DNA of 64,000 nt from Frankiales bacterium. GTDB lineage: Bacteria; Actinomycetota; Actinomycetes; Mycobacteriales; Jatrophihabitantaceae. Positions within the stretch are counted from its first letter, which is position 1. Each line of letters begins with the position of its first letter. Shown in pieces: positions 8,961-19,092 of this stretch. Made by a program: the position numbers and the translations under genes. The stretch lies in the NCBI GenBank assembly GCA_025966315.1, contig JAOPUZ010000048.1, positions 186,001 through 250,000 on the forward strand, given 5' to 3'. The notes beneath the pieces were generated by a model that saw nothing but the letters and a program-made list of their open reading frames with translations, did no database searches and had not been told where the DNA came from.

Positions 8961-9313
8961 CGCGCGGCGGCGGCGCCCCCAGTTTCGTTTGCTCGCCATC
9001 CGCGAAGGCGCGCATAGCGCGAAGGATAAACCGAAATGTTCACCCAATGGCTACTGAGTGGGTTGTACCGGTTTGCTGCGTGATCAGGATCGGCTGTTGA
9101 ACTGGGCGTGCCAGACGATCTTCAACGCGGGCGGGTACCCGTGGTCGTTGGCCCGAGCGGTTGCGCCTTGAAGGCCTCCTCGTCCGGGTCTTCGGCGGGT
9201 CCGAGTCAACCCCGGCGGAATGGCGAGCCGCGACGCGAAACAGCGGGCCCAGGCCCGCTTTCGCGCAGCGATCATCACGGGTTTTCTATGGAAGTGAAAG
9301 GCGGAATGGGTTC
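8961..9313. other. Intergenic region with a hairpin upstream of the phosphoesterase gene
   Basis: 353 bases. It holds a direct repeat of CGCGAAGG (near 9003 and 9019) and a perfect inverted repeat AGCGGGCC/GGCCCGCT (9242-9249, 9252-9259) 55 bases before ATG 9314. The hairpin may be a leader structure. A single GTTCACCCA (9038-9046) resembles half of a PhoP box but has no second half. Confidence 0.5.
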
Positions 9314-12058
9314 ATGCCCAAAGAACTAAGAGGGACACGTCGCCCCTGGCTGGTCGCCGGGATAACCGCTGCGACACTCGCGGTGGGTGTAGGCGCGGGC
9401 ACCGCAGCGGCGGCCGGCGTCCCGCTCAACCCCTTCGGCAACAGCCACGTCGGCCAGCAGGCGGACGGGCGGATTTTGTTGCCCGACAACCATTGGCTCG
9501 CACCGTACGGCCCACGAACCACGTTCTCGGCTCAGACGATCGGTACCGCGATCAGCCCGAACGGGGCCAAGGTGGCCGCGCAGACCGGTGGCGCCGGCAC
9601 CGGCACCCCGGCGATCAACATCCTCGACGCCAAGACCGACAAGGTCCTCCAGACGGTCGGTGGTGCCGGTGTCGCGGCACCGGTGTACTCCCCGGACGGT
9701 TCTGCGCTATACGCCGCGACGCTCACCGAGATCCTGAAGTACGCGGTCGGCGCGGACGGCATAATCACGAACCCGACCTCGCCGACGACGATCTCGCTGC
9801 CGGCAGGATCCTTCCCGTACGGGCTGGCGGTGTCCTCGGACGGCACAAAGCTGTATGCAGCGCTCAGCGGCATCAACAAGCTCAGCGTGATCGACACCAC
9901 GACGAACACGCTCACGGCCCAGATCCCGGTGGGCAACGCCCCACAGGCCGTCGCGATCGTTGGCTTCCAGGCATTCGTCTCTAACCGCGGCGGCAGGCCC
10001 GCCGTCGCCGGCGACACAACCAATGACTCCGACGGCACCCCGATCGTCTCCGACCCGGTGACCGGGGCGTCGACGACCGGCACAGTCTCGGTGCTCAACC
10101 TCGGCACCAACAAGGTCACCGCCACGATCAAGGTCGGCCTTCAGCCGTCCTCAATAACCGTGCACGACGGTGCGCTGTTTGTCACCAACACCAACAGTGA
10201 CACCGTGTCGGTCATCGACGCCGTGTCGCACAAGGTGACGCAGACGTTCAGCGTGGAACCGCTGCCCGGCTCCACCGTCGGTGCATCGCCGAACTCGATC
10301 GCGTTCACCGACGCTAACCACCTGCTGGTGAGCACCGGTCGCGACAATGCGATCGCAGAATTCGGATACAACGGTCCGCACTCCCCGGTGAAGTACCAGG
10401 GCCTGATCCCGACCGACTGGTACCCGAACCAGGTGCAGTACGACGCGAAGCTCCGCAAGGTGATCGTGAGCAACCAGCAAGGTGTAGGAACCGACGGCGC
10501 GCCTCAGACCTATGCGTACAAGGGCACGCTGACCTCGTTCAGCATGCCGACGAACACCAAGCTGCAAACCCTGACCCAACAGGTGTTCGACAACAACGGC
10601 TGGAATCACCTCAGCGACACGCAAAAAGACGTGTCGCAGGGAACCAAGAAACCACTGCCGGCAATCCCAGCCAAGCTCGGTCAGCCCTCGGCGATCAAGC
10701 ACGTGTTTCTGATCATCAAGGAGAACCGCACCTACGACCAGGTGCTCGGCGACGTCGGCAAGGGCAACAGCGACCCGGCCATGACGGACTTCGGCGCGCA
10801 GGTCACGCCGAATGAGCACAGCCTCGCCAACACCTTCAGCCTGTTCGACAACTTCTACGACAACGGCATGCTTTCGGCGGACGGGCACAACTGGCTCCTG
10901 CAGGGCGACGCCAACGACTACCTCGAGCAGGACGCAGCCAGCGCCTGGGCACGCAGTTACCCCTACCCTGGCGGGGATTCGCTCGCCTACCAGCGCGACG
11001 GCTTCCTGTGGAACACCGCCGAGCGTGCAGGCAACACCGCCAAGAACTACGGCGAGTTCGAGTCGCACACCGTCGGATCGCAGGGCTCCTGGCAGCAGTA
11101 CTACGCCGACTCGCAGATTCTTGAGGGCAAGGCCAGCGGCCCCCTCCCGGTTCCGACCAACCAGATCCAGTACTCCTCCGATGTACCGTCGCTGAACCAG
11201 ATCAGCAACCCCGACTACCCAATGCTCGATCTCAGCATTCCCGACCAGTACCGGACTGACCTCTGGGAAAAGGACTTCAAGCAGGCCGAGCAGACCGGCA
11301 AGCTGCCGAACCTGACGACCATGGAGCTTGGAAACGACCACACCGGTGGCCCGCCGACCTCGGCAGCGTCGGTCGCCGACAATGACCTGGCTGTCGGCCG
11401 GATCGTGTCGGACATCTCCCACAGCCAGTTCTGGAAGGACTCAGCGGTCTTCGTACTCGAGGACGACACCCAGGCCGGCAACGACCACGTCGACGGTCAC
11501 CGCGGGCCGCTGTGGATCGCCAGCCCGTACGCCAAGCGGGGTGCGGTCAACAGTGACTACTTCTCCCAGATCAACGTGGTCAAGACGATCGAGCAGATCC
11601 TCGGCGCGCAGCCGATGAACCAGATGGACCGGGCCGCGGTGCCGATGTCCGACGCTTTCACCAACAAGCCGAACCTCGCGCCGTATGAGACAGTGCCGAA
11701 CCAGATCCCGCTCACCCAGGGCGTCACCGGGCTGATTCCCGTGACGCCGACCGCGAAGACGGCCGCCAATCCCGCCGCTGTCGCCGCGCTGACCGCAACC
11801 AGCGGCCCGCCCGCTCCCGCGGTCCCGGCCGCACAACGGTCGGTGGCTGCTGCCTGGGCCAGCTGGTACAAGGCGGAGGCACAGCCGAAGCTGACCGGCA
11901 CCAAGGCGACGCCGGACTCGGTAAACCCGGCACAGCTCAACCGCTACGACTGGTACACATCGACAAACTGGACCAAGCCGTACCAGGGCGATAAGCAGAT
12001 CCTGGCACCCGACCAGGTGCCTGGCCGCAACCTGCCGAGCAATTTCCTCGGCGACTGA
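9314..12058 (+). CDS. Secreted YncE-like beta-propeller / phosphoesterase (alkaline phosphatase superfamily) protein
   Basis: A 914-residue exported protein. A signal segment (WLVAGITAATLAVGVGAGTAAAA) precedes YVTN/YncE-type beta-propeller repeats (blocks such as KLSVIDTTTNTLTAQIPVG and VSVIDAVSHKVTQTF, about residues 60-410). A C-terminal phosphoesterase domain of the acid phosphatase/phospholipase C type starts at HVFLIIKENRTYDQVLGD and includes DGHNWLLQGD, ELGNDHTGG and GNDHVDGHRGP, which carry likely metal ligands. It probably hydrolyses phosphate esters outside the cell. ATG 9314 is chosen because the signal peptide starts there; the longer frame to 9161 is not coding-like. Confidence 0.88.
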   Translation: MPKELRGTRRPWLVAGITAATLAVGVGAGTAAAAGVPLNPFGNSHVGQQADGRILLPDNHWLAPYGPRTTFSAQTIGTAISPNGAKVAAQTGGAGTGTPAINILDAKTDKVLQTVGGAGVAAPVYSPDGSALYAATLTEILKYAVGADGIITNPTSPTTISLPAGSFPYGLAVSSDGTKLYAALSGINKLSVIDTTTNTLTAQIPVGNAPQAVAIVGFQAFVSNRGGRPAVAGDTTNDSDGTPIVSDPVTGASTTGTVSVLNLGTNKVTATIKVGLQPSSITVHDGALFVTNTNSDTVSVIDAVSHKVTQTFSVEPLPGSTVGASPNSIAFTDANHLLVSTGRDNAIAEFGYNGPHSPVKYQGLIPTDWYPNQVQYDAKLRKVIVSNQQGVGTDGAPQTYAYKGTLTSFSMPTNTKLQTLTQQVFDNNGWNHLSDTQKDVSQGTKKPLPAIPAKLGQPSAIKHVFLIIKENRTYDQVLGDVGKGNSDPAMTDFGAQVTPNEHSLANTFSLFDNFYDNGMLSADGHNWLLQGDANDYLEQDAASAWARSYPYPGGDSLAYQRDGFLWNTAERAGNTAKNYGEFESHTVGSQGSWQQYYADSQILEGKASGPLPVPTNQIQYSSDVPSLNQISNPDYPMLDLSIPDQYRTDLWEKDFKQAEQTGKLPNLTTMELGNDHTGGPPTSAASVADNDLAVGRIVSDISHSQFWKDSAVFVLEDDTQAGNDHVDGHRGPLWIASPYAKRGAVNSDYFSQINVVKTIEQILGAQPMNQMDRAAVPMSDAFTNKPNLAPYETVPNQIPLTQGVTGLIPVTPTAKTAANPAAVAALTATSGPPAPAVPAAQRSVAAAWASWYKAEAQPKLTGTKATPDSVNPAQLNRYDWYTSTNWTKPYQGDKQILAPDQVPGRNLPSNFLGD

Positions 12059-12091
12059 TCACCAAGTAACTGATCAACGAGCAGTAGGTGG

Positions 12092-12123
12092 TGCCGGCCG
12101 GGGCCTTTGGGCGTCGGCCGGCA
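12092..12123 (+). terminator. Probable terminator after the phosphoesterase gene
   Basis: TGCCGGCC (12092-12099) and GGCCGGCA (12116-12123) form an 8-bp perfect stem with a 16-base loop, 33 bases after the stop codon. No T-run follows. Confidence 0.45.
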
Positions 12124-12124
12124 T

Positions 12125-12156
12125 CCCCTTATGAAAGGCACCCCCCTTATGAAAGG
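12125..12156 (+). repeat. 18-bp-period duplication with a mini-ORF before the ABC gene
   Basis: CCCCTTATGAAAGG occurs at 12125-12138 and again at 12143-12156. Each copy contains an ATG, and both ATGs share one frame that reads 15 short codons to TAA at 12176-12178, overlapping the ABC gene start at 12168. It could be an accidental duplication of ribosome-binding sequence or a coupled leader peptide. Confidence 0.5.
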
Positions 12157-12167
12157 AACGACTCCAG

Positions 12168-13130
12168 GTGCTCGATAACGCCGAGGGTCCCGAGCGCGAT
12201 GTCATCGCGTTGGAAACGTCGGCCCTGACCAAGAGTTTCGGCGACCGACTAGCCGTTGACCGCATCGACCTGCGGGTGGCGCAGGGCAGCGTGTATGGGC
12301 TGCTGGGCCGCAACGGCGCCGGCAAGACCACGCTCTTGCGAATGATTCTCGGCCTGCTGACGCCGGACTCTGGCTCGGTGAACCTGCTCGGCCGCTCGGC
12401 GGCCGCCGGTGATGTCGCGGCGCGCGATGCCGTCGCCGGTTTCGTCGAGGAGCCCCGCTTCTACCCGTACTTATCGGCCCAGCGCAATCTCGAGTTGCTC
12501 GCCAAGCTCGACGGCTCACCGGCGACGCTCACCCCGCAAACGGCGCTGGAACTCGTGGACCTCGCCGACCGACGCCGCGACAAGGTCGCGACCTTCTCCA
12601 CCGGTATGCGTCAGCGGCTCGGCCTAGCCGCCGCCTTGCTTCGTTCGCCGCGGGTGATGGTGCTTGACGAGCCGACGATCGGCCTGGACCCGGCCAACGC
12701 GCTGGCGGTGCGTTCGCAGTTGCGCTCCCTGGCCGAGGGCGGTGTCGCGGTGCTGGTCAGCAGCCACAACATGGCCGAGGTGGCCGAGATCTGCGACCGG
12801 GTCTTGATCATCCATGACGGCCGAACGGTGTGGGAAGGAAGCCAGGCCTCTCTGCACGTTGCCGCCCCTGCGCCGGCCTACCGGGTGTGGACCAACGATG
12901 ACGAACGGGCTGCCGCCCTCGCCAGCCGGTTTCCGGTGCGAGTGGAGACCGGCCGGCGGCGCGCCGACGGCGCGCCGCTGACGATCCAGGCGGACGACCA
13001 GCAACGCGACGCATTCGTGCTGGAACTCGCCAGGCTCGGGGTGGCCGTGCGTCAGCTTGAGCCGGATATGCCGCCGCTGGAATCCCTGTTCACCGCCCTT
13101 ACCGGCAGCGTCCCCGAGGTTGCGGCATGA
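12168..13130 (+). CDS. ABC transporter ATP-binding protein
   Basis: A 320-residue cytoplasmic ATPase. Walker A GRNGAGKTT is at about 47-55, the signature FSTGMRQRLGLA near 144-155, Walker B VMVLDEP near 164-170 followed by TIGLDP, and the switch histidine in SSHNMAEVAE. The fold matches drug/antibiotic-type ABC-2 exporter ATPases, with a C-terminal accessory region of about 100 residues. GTG 12168 has AAAGGA about 10 bases upstream. Its stop overlaps the start of the permease gene (ATGA), so the two form one exporter. The substrate is unknown. Confidence 0.9.
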   Translation: MLDNAEGPERDVIALETSALTKSFGDRLAVDRIDLRVAQGSVYGLLGRNGAGKTTLLRMILGLLTPDSGSVNLLGRSAAAGDVAARDAVAGFVEEPRFYPYLSAQRNLELLAKLDGSPATLTPQTALELVDLADRRRDKVATFSTGMRQRLGLAAALLRSPRVMVLDEPTIGLDPANALAVRSQLRSLAEGGVAVLVSSHNMAEVAEICDRVLIIHDGRTVWEGSQASLHVAAPAPAYRVWTNDDERAAALASRFPVRVETGRRRADGAPLTIQADDQQRDAFVLELARLGVAVRQLEPDMPPLESLFTALTGSVPEVAA

Positions 13131-14473
13131 GCGCGATCACTGACGCGCCGGCCGTCGCCGCGCCAGCCGGGCGCCGCGGCTTGCCGCACTCGCGGCCGGG
13201 CGTCGCGGTGGCGATCCGGGTAGAGGTCGCCAAGCTGATCTCGCAGTTGCCGCTGCGGATCGTCCTCGCCCTGTGCGTGGTCGTGCCCGCCGCCTTCGCC
13301 GTCATCATGCGAGCGGGATCCGCGCACCCGTCCGATACCCTGTTCGGCCGCTGGGCGAGCACGACCGGTTTCGCTACCTCGCTGACGGCGTTGAACTGGG
13401 CCGCCGCCTGGGCCGCGCCGCTGCTGGCCGGCCTGTTCGCCGGCGACATCTTCGCCAGCGAGGATCGGCACGGCACCTGGAAGACGATCCTCACCCGCTC
13501 CTGCACGCGCACCCGGCTGTTCGTCGGCAAGGCCGTCGCGGCGACCCTGTGCATCTGGTTCGCCTTCGCCGTGATCGCCGTGGTCAGCGTCGCCGCCAGT
13601 CTCGCTGCGGTCGGGTCGGCGCCGCTGGTCGGGTTGTCGGGCCAGCTCATCGGCTCGGGGCGGGCCCTCGGCCTGGTGGCCGCCAGCTGGGGGCTGTCGC
13701 TGCTTTGGATCAGCGTGTTTGTCGCGCTCGGGCTGCTGTTGTCGATTGCCAGTCGCAGCGGCATCGTCGGCGCGCTCGGTCCGCTGCTGGTCGCGATCGT
13801 GCTGCAACTGCTGGAGGTGATCGCCTCGGGCCAGATTGTGCGCTCCGTACTGCCCTCGACGCCAGCCGAGGCGTGGCACGCCCTGCTCACCGCTCCGGTG
13901 CACGCCGGGCCGATAGTGCAAGCCGTACTGACCAGCGTCGCCTACACCACCGTGTTCGCCGGCGCCGCGTGGTACCTGCTGCGTCGCCGCGACTTCGCTG
14001 GCGCCGACGCCGTTCCCGCTAGCAAACGCCGGGCCACAGTGCGGATCGGCATCGCCGGCGCGGCAATCAGCGCCCTGGTGGGCGTGCTCGGCGGCGTCGG
14101 GCCGACCGCGCTGACCTCCAGCCGGCTCGACGCATCGGTCGCCGCCACCTTCGGCAATCTCGCCGAGGTGCGTTACCAGTGGCAGACCGGCGCGAAGGCC
14201 GACACCAGCATCCCGTGGCAGGCCACCTGCAACCGTGGCGCGGGCTCCAAGAAGAGCGAGGGCGCTGGGGACGACTGGGCCTGCACCGTCACCGACCTGC
14301 GCGCCTCCGACGGCGCGGGGGCCAGCGTGCTGGACGTGACCCTGAAGACGAATGGCTGCTACGAGGTCCAGTCCCCACCCGGAGCGGTCGGCGCCCTCTA
14401 CCTCAACGACAACAGAGGCAGAGCCTTCATCAACCCGCTCTACGCCTTCGACGGATGCTTCGGCACCGCCTGA
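13127..14473 (+). CDS. ABC-2 type permease with a C-terminal extracytoplasmic domain
   Basis: A 448-residue membrane protein, partner of the overlapping ATPase gene. Six hydrophobic stretches (about 45-65, 90-112, 140-165, 180-205, 210-230 and 263-285) form the ABC-2 permease. A Pro/Arg-rich link then leads to another hydrophobic segment (about 307-325) and a C-terminal domain of about 110 residues containing four cysteines (in WQATCNRG, DDWACTV, TNGCYEV and DGCFGTA). That tail resembles a secreted disulphide-bonded domain rather than a transporter part, and is unusual for such a permease. It may bind substrate or a surface partner. Confidence 0.85.
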   Translation: MSAITDAPAVAAPAGRRGLPHSRPGVAVAIRVEVAKLISQLPLRIVLALCVVVPAAFAVIMRAGSAHPSDTLFGRWASTTGFATSLTALNWAAAWAAPLLAGLFAGDIFASEDRHGTWKTILTRSCTRTRLFVGKAVAATLCIWFAFAVIAVVSVAASLAAVGSAPLVGLSGQLIGSGRALGLVAASWGLSLLWISVFVALGLLLSIASRSGIVGALGPLLVAIVLQLLEVIASGQIVRSVLPSTPAEAWHALLTAPVHAGPIVQAVLTSVAYTTVFAGAAWYLLRRRDFAGADAVPASKRRATVRIGIAGAAISALVGVLGGVGPTALTSSRLDASVAATFGNLAEVRYQWQTGAKADTSIPWQATCNRGAGSKKSEGAGDDWACTVTDLRASDGAGASVLDVTLKTNGCYEVQSPPGAVGALYLNDNRGRAFINPLYAFDGCFGTA

Positions 14474-14616
14474 GCCGACCACCACCCGAAATGGGATTAC
14501 CACCGGATAAAGAGACTTCGGTGCGTGGGAAACGACTGATCGCGGTCAATAACGAGCACGCGTGCACGCGGCGCGGTGCGGACAATATGGCCTGAGCGTG
14601 ACCCCGCACATTTCCC

Positions 14617-14643
14617 GAAATTGCCGCGCGGTGCGGCAATTTC
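14617..14643. promoter_or_regulatory. Perfect inverted repeat upstream of the SRPBCC gene
   Basis: GAAATTGCCGC (14617-14627) and GCGGCAATTTC (14633-14643) are perfect 11-bp arms with a 5-base loop, ending 30 bases before ATG 14674. It could be an operator/leader hairpin of the downstream gene or the terminator of the ABC exporter unit 144 bases upstream. Confidence 0.5.
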
Positions 14644-14673
14644 TCACGCAATCCGGGTGTGTAAGCATGTGTC

Positions 14674-15135
14674 ATGACGACAGAGCGCTTTGAGGTTCAG
14701 CGGCAAGTGGCGGCGAGCCCGGCCACCGTGTTCGCGCTGCTATGTGATCCACGCGGTCACGTGACGATCGACAGCTCCGGGATGTTGCAGTCGGCCGACG
14801 GCGATCCGGTCCGGCAGGTGGGCGATGAGTTCGTTGTGCACATGGACCGGGAGTCCCTCAACGACATTCCGATGGGTAAGTACGACGTCACGGTCATCAT
14901 CACCAAGTTCGAGCAGGACGCCCTCATCGAGTGGATGATTTCAGGCACCGTCCAGCCGCCCATCATGCACGTCTACGGATACCGGCTCGAACCCAGCGAG
15001 ACCGGCACGTTGGTGACCACGTACTACGACTGGAGCCAGATCCGTCAGGAATTCCGGGAGCGCGGCGTCTTTCCGATCATCCCCGAATCCGCCTTGCGGG
15101 CAACGCTCGGCATCCTGGCTCGAACCGTCGAGTAG
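14674..15135 (+). CDS. SRPBCC (START/Bet v1-like) family protein
   Basis: A 153-residue protein starting FEVQRQVAASPATVFALLCDP, the classic opening of polyketide cyclase/START-fold proteins, which bind a hydrophobic ligand in a helix-grip cavity. The body has alternating strands (YDVTVIITKFEQDALIEWMISG, GYRLEPSETGTLVTTYYDW) and a C-terminal helix (LRATLGILARTVE). The length is normal. Ligand and pathway are unknown. It is a single gene, convergent with degV. Confidence 0.8.
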   Translation: MTTERFEVQRQVAASPATVFALLCDPRGHVTIDSSGMLQSADGDPVRQVGDEFVVHMDRESLNDIPMGKYDVTVIITKFEQDALIEWMISGTVQPPIMHVYGYRLEPSETGTLVTTYYDWSQIRQEFRERGVFPIIPESALRATLGILARTVE

Positions 15136-15314
15136 CCGCAAAGCCCGCACGATCATCACAACCAAACAACATAGGTTTGCCGGCGTTGTCGGGCACAACG
15201 AGTTTTAGGCTGCTATTGATGCAATGGGTCGTTCGGCAACCCGGTCCAGCCCGGTCCGCGGCGATGCGAAACACGAATCGTAGGCGGCGGCAGGCCCGCA
15301 AGCGCGCGACGACC

Positions 15315-16169
15315 TCAGTTCCGCCGGATGACCACGCCGATCAGGCCGGGACCGACATGCGCCCCGACGACCGCGCCTACCTGCGATTCATAGAGTGCGT
15401 CGATGTTCGGGATGCGCTTGCGTAGTTCCGAGGCCATCACCGCGGCCCGCTCGGGCGAAGCGAGGTGCTGGACCGCCAGGTCGACGTGATCGGTCCCGGC
15501 GGCGTGCACCGCGATCTCGACCAGCCGGGTCAGCGCCTTGGACGCGGTCCGCACCCGTTCCAAGGGCGCGATCTGGCCGTCGACGAGATGCAGCAGCGGC
15601 TTCACCGACAGCGCTGTCCCCAACCGGGCCGCGGCACCACCGATCCGTCCCCCACGATGCAGCCATTCGAGCGAATCGACGTAGAACAACGCCGAGCTAC
15701 GGTCCACGGACGCAACGGCCGCCTTGGCTACTTCTTCGGACGAGGCACCGTTGGCGGCGCGGTCCGCGGCGGCGAGTACGGCAAACCCGAGCGACATGGC
15801 GGTGGCTCGGGAGTCGACAACGATGACCTGTCCGGGCGCGAACTCTTCGGCCGCCAGCCGCGCCGAGTCGTAGGTCCCGGACAGTTGTGCGGACAGGTGT
15901 ATGGACACCAATCGTTGCGCGCCCGCGTCCAGAATCTGCCGGTAGACGTTGACGAAATCGGTCGGGGTCGGTCGCGACGTGGTGACGGTCTGGTGCGCGC
16001 GCAGCGCCTCGGTCACCTGGTCGGGCGAGATGTCGGTGCCCTCGCGCCCGGTGCGGCCGCCGAGATCCACCAGCAACGAGACCGTCCGGATCCCCCACTG
16101 CGCCGCCATGCCGTCAGGCAGGTACGCGGTGGAATCGGTAACGACCGTAACCGGCGGAGTTGGCGTCAC
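15315..16169 (-). CDS. DegV family fatty-acid-binding protein
   Basis: A 284-residue DegV protein. VTVVTDSTAYLPDG near the N-terminus, RPTPTDFVNVYRQ (about 61-73), SIHLSAQLSGTYDSARLAA and VVDSRATAMSLGFAV are family hallmarks; the threonines and serines there contact the fatty-acid carboxylate in known DegV proteins. It is thought to present fatty acids to acyl kinases or for lipid synthesis. It starts seven bases after the leuS stop codon on the same strand, so the two are probably cotranscribed. A degV gene also stands near comEA and rsfS in mycobacteria (Rv2417c). Confidence 0.9.
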   Translation of the reverse strand: MTPTPPVTVVTDSTAYLPDGMAAQWGIRTVSLLVDLGGRTGREGTDISPDQVTEALRAHQTVTTSRPTPTDFVNVYRQILDAGAQRLVSIHLSAQLSGTYDSARLAAEEFAPGQVIVVDSRATAMSLGFAVLAAADRAANGASSEEVAKAAVASVDRSSALFYVDSLEWLHRGGRIGGAAARLGTALSVKPLLHLVDGQIAPLERVRTASKALTRLVEIAVHAAGTDHVDLAVQHLASPERAAVMASELRKRIPNIDALYESQVGAVVGAHVGPGLIGVVIRRN

Positions 16170-16176
16170 CAGCAGA

Positions 16177-19092
16177 TCAGATCACAAAATTGATCAGGCG
16201 GCCCGGTACCGCCACCACGCGCCGGACTTCGACTCCGGCCAGCGCCACGGCAATCTTCGCGTCCGCCCGCGCCGCGGCCTCCATCGTGGCGCTGTCAGCG
16301 CCGGCGGCGAGTTCGATCACGCTGCGCACTTTCCCGTTTACCTGAACCGGAACCGAGATCAAATCGTCGATCAAGAGCTGCGGGTCGGCGACCGGAAAAT
16401 CCTGCCAGGCCAATGACTGCTCGTGTCCCAGCCGCGACCACAGTTCTTCGGCCGCGTGTGGGGCCAGCGGGGCCACCATCAATACCAATGCCTCAGCCAC
16501 CACCCGTGGCGTACCGCCGCGCGGGTAGGCCTGCGTGACGGCATTGTTCAGCTCGGTGATCCGCGCGATCGAGGTGTTGAAACGAAGTGATTCGAAGCCG
16601 TCGCGGACCGCCTGAATCGTCTTGTGCAGCAGGCGATTCAGCTCCTCGGACGGCTCGTCGTCGCTCACCTGGGACTGACCGGTCTGTTCGTCGAGCACGC
16701 TGCGCCACAGCCGTTGGAGCAGCCGGTACGAACCCACCACCGCTTTGGTGTCCCAGGGTCGGGACTGCTCCAGCGGGCCGGTGAACATCTCGAACAAGCG
16801 CAGGGTGTCCGCCCCGTAGGCCGCGTACATCTCGTCCGGAGTGGTGACGTTGCGCAGCGACTTACCCATCTTGCCGTACTCGCGTTCGACCGGGTTTCCC
16901 TCGTACAGGTAACGGATTCCATCCGCGGTCTGCTCTTCGACGACGTCCGCGGCCGGCACATGCATGCCTCGCGAGTCGGTGTAGGCAAAGGCCTGCACGT
17001 AACCCTGATTGACCAGCCGGTGAAACGGTTCGGAGCTCGTGACGTGGCCCAGATCGAAAAGCACCTTGTGCCAGAACCGGCTGTACAGCAGGTGCAGCAC
17101 CGCGTGCTCGACCCCGCCGACGTACAGGTCGACGCCACCTAACGGACGATCCGCCGACGGGCCCATCCAGTACTGCTCCAGCTGCTTGTCGACCAGCGCT
17201 TCGCTGTTGGTCGGATCCAAATAGCGCAGCTCGTACCAGCACGAACCGGCCCAGTTGGGCATCGTGTTCGTCTCACGGCGGTAGGTTTTGAGGCCGTCGC
17301 CCAGGTCCAGCTCGACCGTCACCCAGTCGGTCAACCGTCCCAGCGGCGGTTCGGGAGTCGAGTCGGCGTCTTCGGGCGGGAACGACTTGGGCGAAAAGTC
17401 ATCGGTATCGGGCAGCAGCAACGGCAACTGATCCGCCGGCAATGCGATCGGGTGGCCGTCGGCGTCGTACACGATCGGGAACGGTTCGCCCCAGTAACGC
17501 TGGCGGCTGAACAGCCAGTCGCGCAATCGGTAGGTGGTCGCCCCTTGGCCGCGACCGGTGTTCTCCAGATACGTGATGATCGCGGTTTTGGCCTCGGCGA
17601 CGGGCAGACCGTTGAGGTTCACCTCGTCGTTGGCGGAGTTGACTGCCGGCCCGTCGCCGGTGAACGCCTTGCCCCCACCGTCCTCGAAACCGGGGCCGGG
17701 GTCGACCGTGCGAACGATCGGCAACTGAAATTGCTCGGCGAACTCGTAGTCACGTTCGTCCTGCGCCGGCACGGCCATGATGGCGCCCGTGCCATAGCCC
17801 ATCAGGACGTAATCGGCGATGAAAACCGGAATCTGCTCGCCGTTGACTGGATTGACGGCGTACGAACCGGTGAAAACGCCGGTCTTCTGCTTGGCGTCGG
17901 CGCCCTGCCGATCGAACTCGGTCTTGGCCGCAGCCCGCTCCTGGTAAGCCGCAACGGCCTCGGCCGGCGTCGCCGCCCCGCCCGTCCAGACCGCCGGTAT
18001 GCCAGCCGGCCAAGCCTCGGTGGTCAGCCGCGGCACCAGGTCGTGTTCGGGGGCCAACACCATGTAGGTCGCACCGAACAAGGTGTCCGGGCGGGTAGTG
18101 AAAACTCGGATATCACCGGCCGGCGATCCGAAATCCACGTGTGCCCCAGTCGAGCGGCCAATCCAGTTCCGCTGCATGGAGCGGACTTTCTCGGGCCAGT
18201 CGATGTGATCGAGATCGTCGACCAAGCGGTCGGCGTAGGCGGTGATGCGCAGCATCCACTGCGCCAACGGCTTGCGGAAGACGGGGAAGTTACCGCGCTC
18301 CGAGCGGCCGTCCGCGGTGACCTCCTCGTTGGCCAGCACGGTGCCGAGCCCGGGGCACCAGTTCACCGGCAGGTTGGCTACATAAGCCAGCCGATGCTGG
18401 TCGACGACCAGGCGACGTTGGGTGGCGTCCAGTTCGGACCACGGCCGGCCGTAACTGTTGGTACCGGCGTCGGGCTCGCGGGTGCCGGCATCAAGTTCGG
18501 CGATCAATTCGCTGATCGGGCGCGCCCGACCGATCCCACCGTCGGCGGTGCGGTCATAGAAGGAGTTGAAGATCTGCAGGAAAATCCACTGCGTCCAGCG
18601 ATAGAAACCCGGATCGGTGGTGGCGAATACCCGCCGTTGGTCGTGACCCAGGCCCATCCGACGCAACTGTCGCTTGAAGATCTCGATGCGCCCGTACGTC
18701 GTGGTGGCCGGATGCTGGCCGGTCTGCACCGCGTACTGCTCGGCCGGCAATCCGAACGCGTCGAAGCCCATCGTGTGCAGCACGTTGCGACCGTTCATGC
18801 GCAGGTACCGGGCAAAGACGTCAGTGCCGATGTAGCCCAGCGGGTGACCCACGTGCAGGCCGTCTCCCGACGGATACGGGAACATATCCATGACGAACGT
18901 GTGCGGCTTGGCGGCAACCTCGGCCCAGCCGTCGTCCAGTTCCCCGAACGGGTTCGGAGCGGCGAAGGTGCCCCGCTCTTCCCATTCGTCCTGCCAGTGG
19001 CGCTCGACCTCGTCGGCGAGCCGCGCGGTGTAGCGGAACGGGGGCACGTCCGAGCCATCGGCAGTGGTGGTGACGATCGGTTCGGTGGTCAT
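16177..19092 (-). CDS. leuS: Leucyl-tRNA synthetase
   Basis: A 971-residue class I aminoacyl-tRNA synthetase that charges tRNA-Leu. The HIGH motif appears as HVGH (residues 80-83) after [10 protein letters not shown], the editing CP1 insertion includes the [20 protein letters not shown] block, and the KMSKS loop reads KMGKS near 740. The C-terminal anticodon-binding region ([21 protein letters not shown]) is intact. ATG 19092 is preferred over the open frame to 19134 because conservation begins there and a GA-rich stretch lies about 12 bases upstream. degV follows seven bases downstream. Confidence 0.96.
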   Translation of the reverse strand: MTTEPIVTTTADGSDVPPFRYTARLADEVERHWQDEWEERGTFAAPNPFGELDDGWAEVAAKPHTFVMDMFPYPSGDGLHVGHPLGYIGTDVFARYLRMNGRNVLHTMGFDAFGLPAEQYAVQTGQHPATTTYGRIEIFKRQLRRMGLGHDQRRVFATTDPGFYRWTQWIFLQIFNSFYDRTADGGIGRARPISELIAELDAGTREPDAGTNSYGRPWSELDATQRRLVVDQHRLAYVANLPVNWCPGLGTVLANEEVTADGRSERGNFPVFRKPLAQWMLRITAYADRLVDDLDHIDWPEKVRSMQRNWIGRSTGAHVDFGSPAGDIRVFTTRPDTLFGATYMVLAPEHDLVPRLTTEAWPAGIPAVWTGGAATPAEAVAAYQERAAAKTEFDRQGADAKQKTGVFTGSYAVNPVNGEQIPVFIADYVLMGYGTGAIMAVPAQDERDYEFAEQFQLPIVRTVDPGPGFEDGGGKAFTGDGPAVNSANDEVNLNGLPVAEAKTAIITYLENTGRGQGATTYRLRDWLFSRQRYWGEPFPIVYDADGHPIALPADQLPLLLPDTDDFSPKSFPPEDADSTPEPPLGRLTDWVTVELDLGDGLKTYRRETNTMPNWAGSCWYELRYLDPTNSEALVDKQLEQYWMGPSADRPLGGVDLYVGGVEHAVLHLLYSRFWHKVLFDLGHVTSSEPFHRLVNQGYVQAFAYTDSRGMHVPAADVVEEQTADGIRYLYEGNPVEREYGKMGKSLRNVTTPDEMYAAYGADTLRLFEMFTGPLEQSRPWDTKAVVGSYRLLQRLWRSVLDEQTGQSQVSDDEPSEELNRLLHKTIQAVRDGFESLRFNTSIARITELNNAVTQAYPRGGTPRVVAEALVLMVAPLAPHAAEELWSRLGHEQSLAWQDFPVADPQLLIDDLISVPVQVNGKVRSVIELAAGADSATMEAAARADAKIAVALAGVEVRRVVAVPGRLINFVI

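Noticed and set aside
9038-9046. PhoP box upstream of the secreted phosphoesterase
   Set aside because: Only one GTTCACC half is present; the second half at 11-base spacing is missing.
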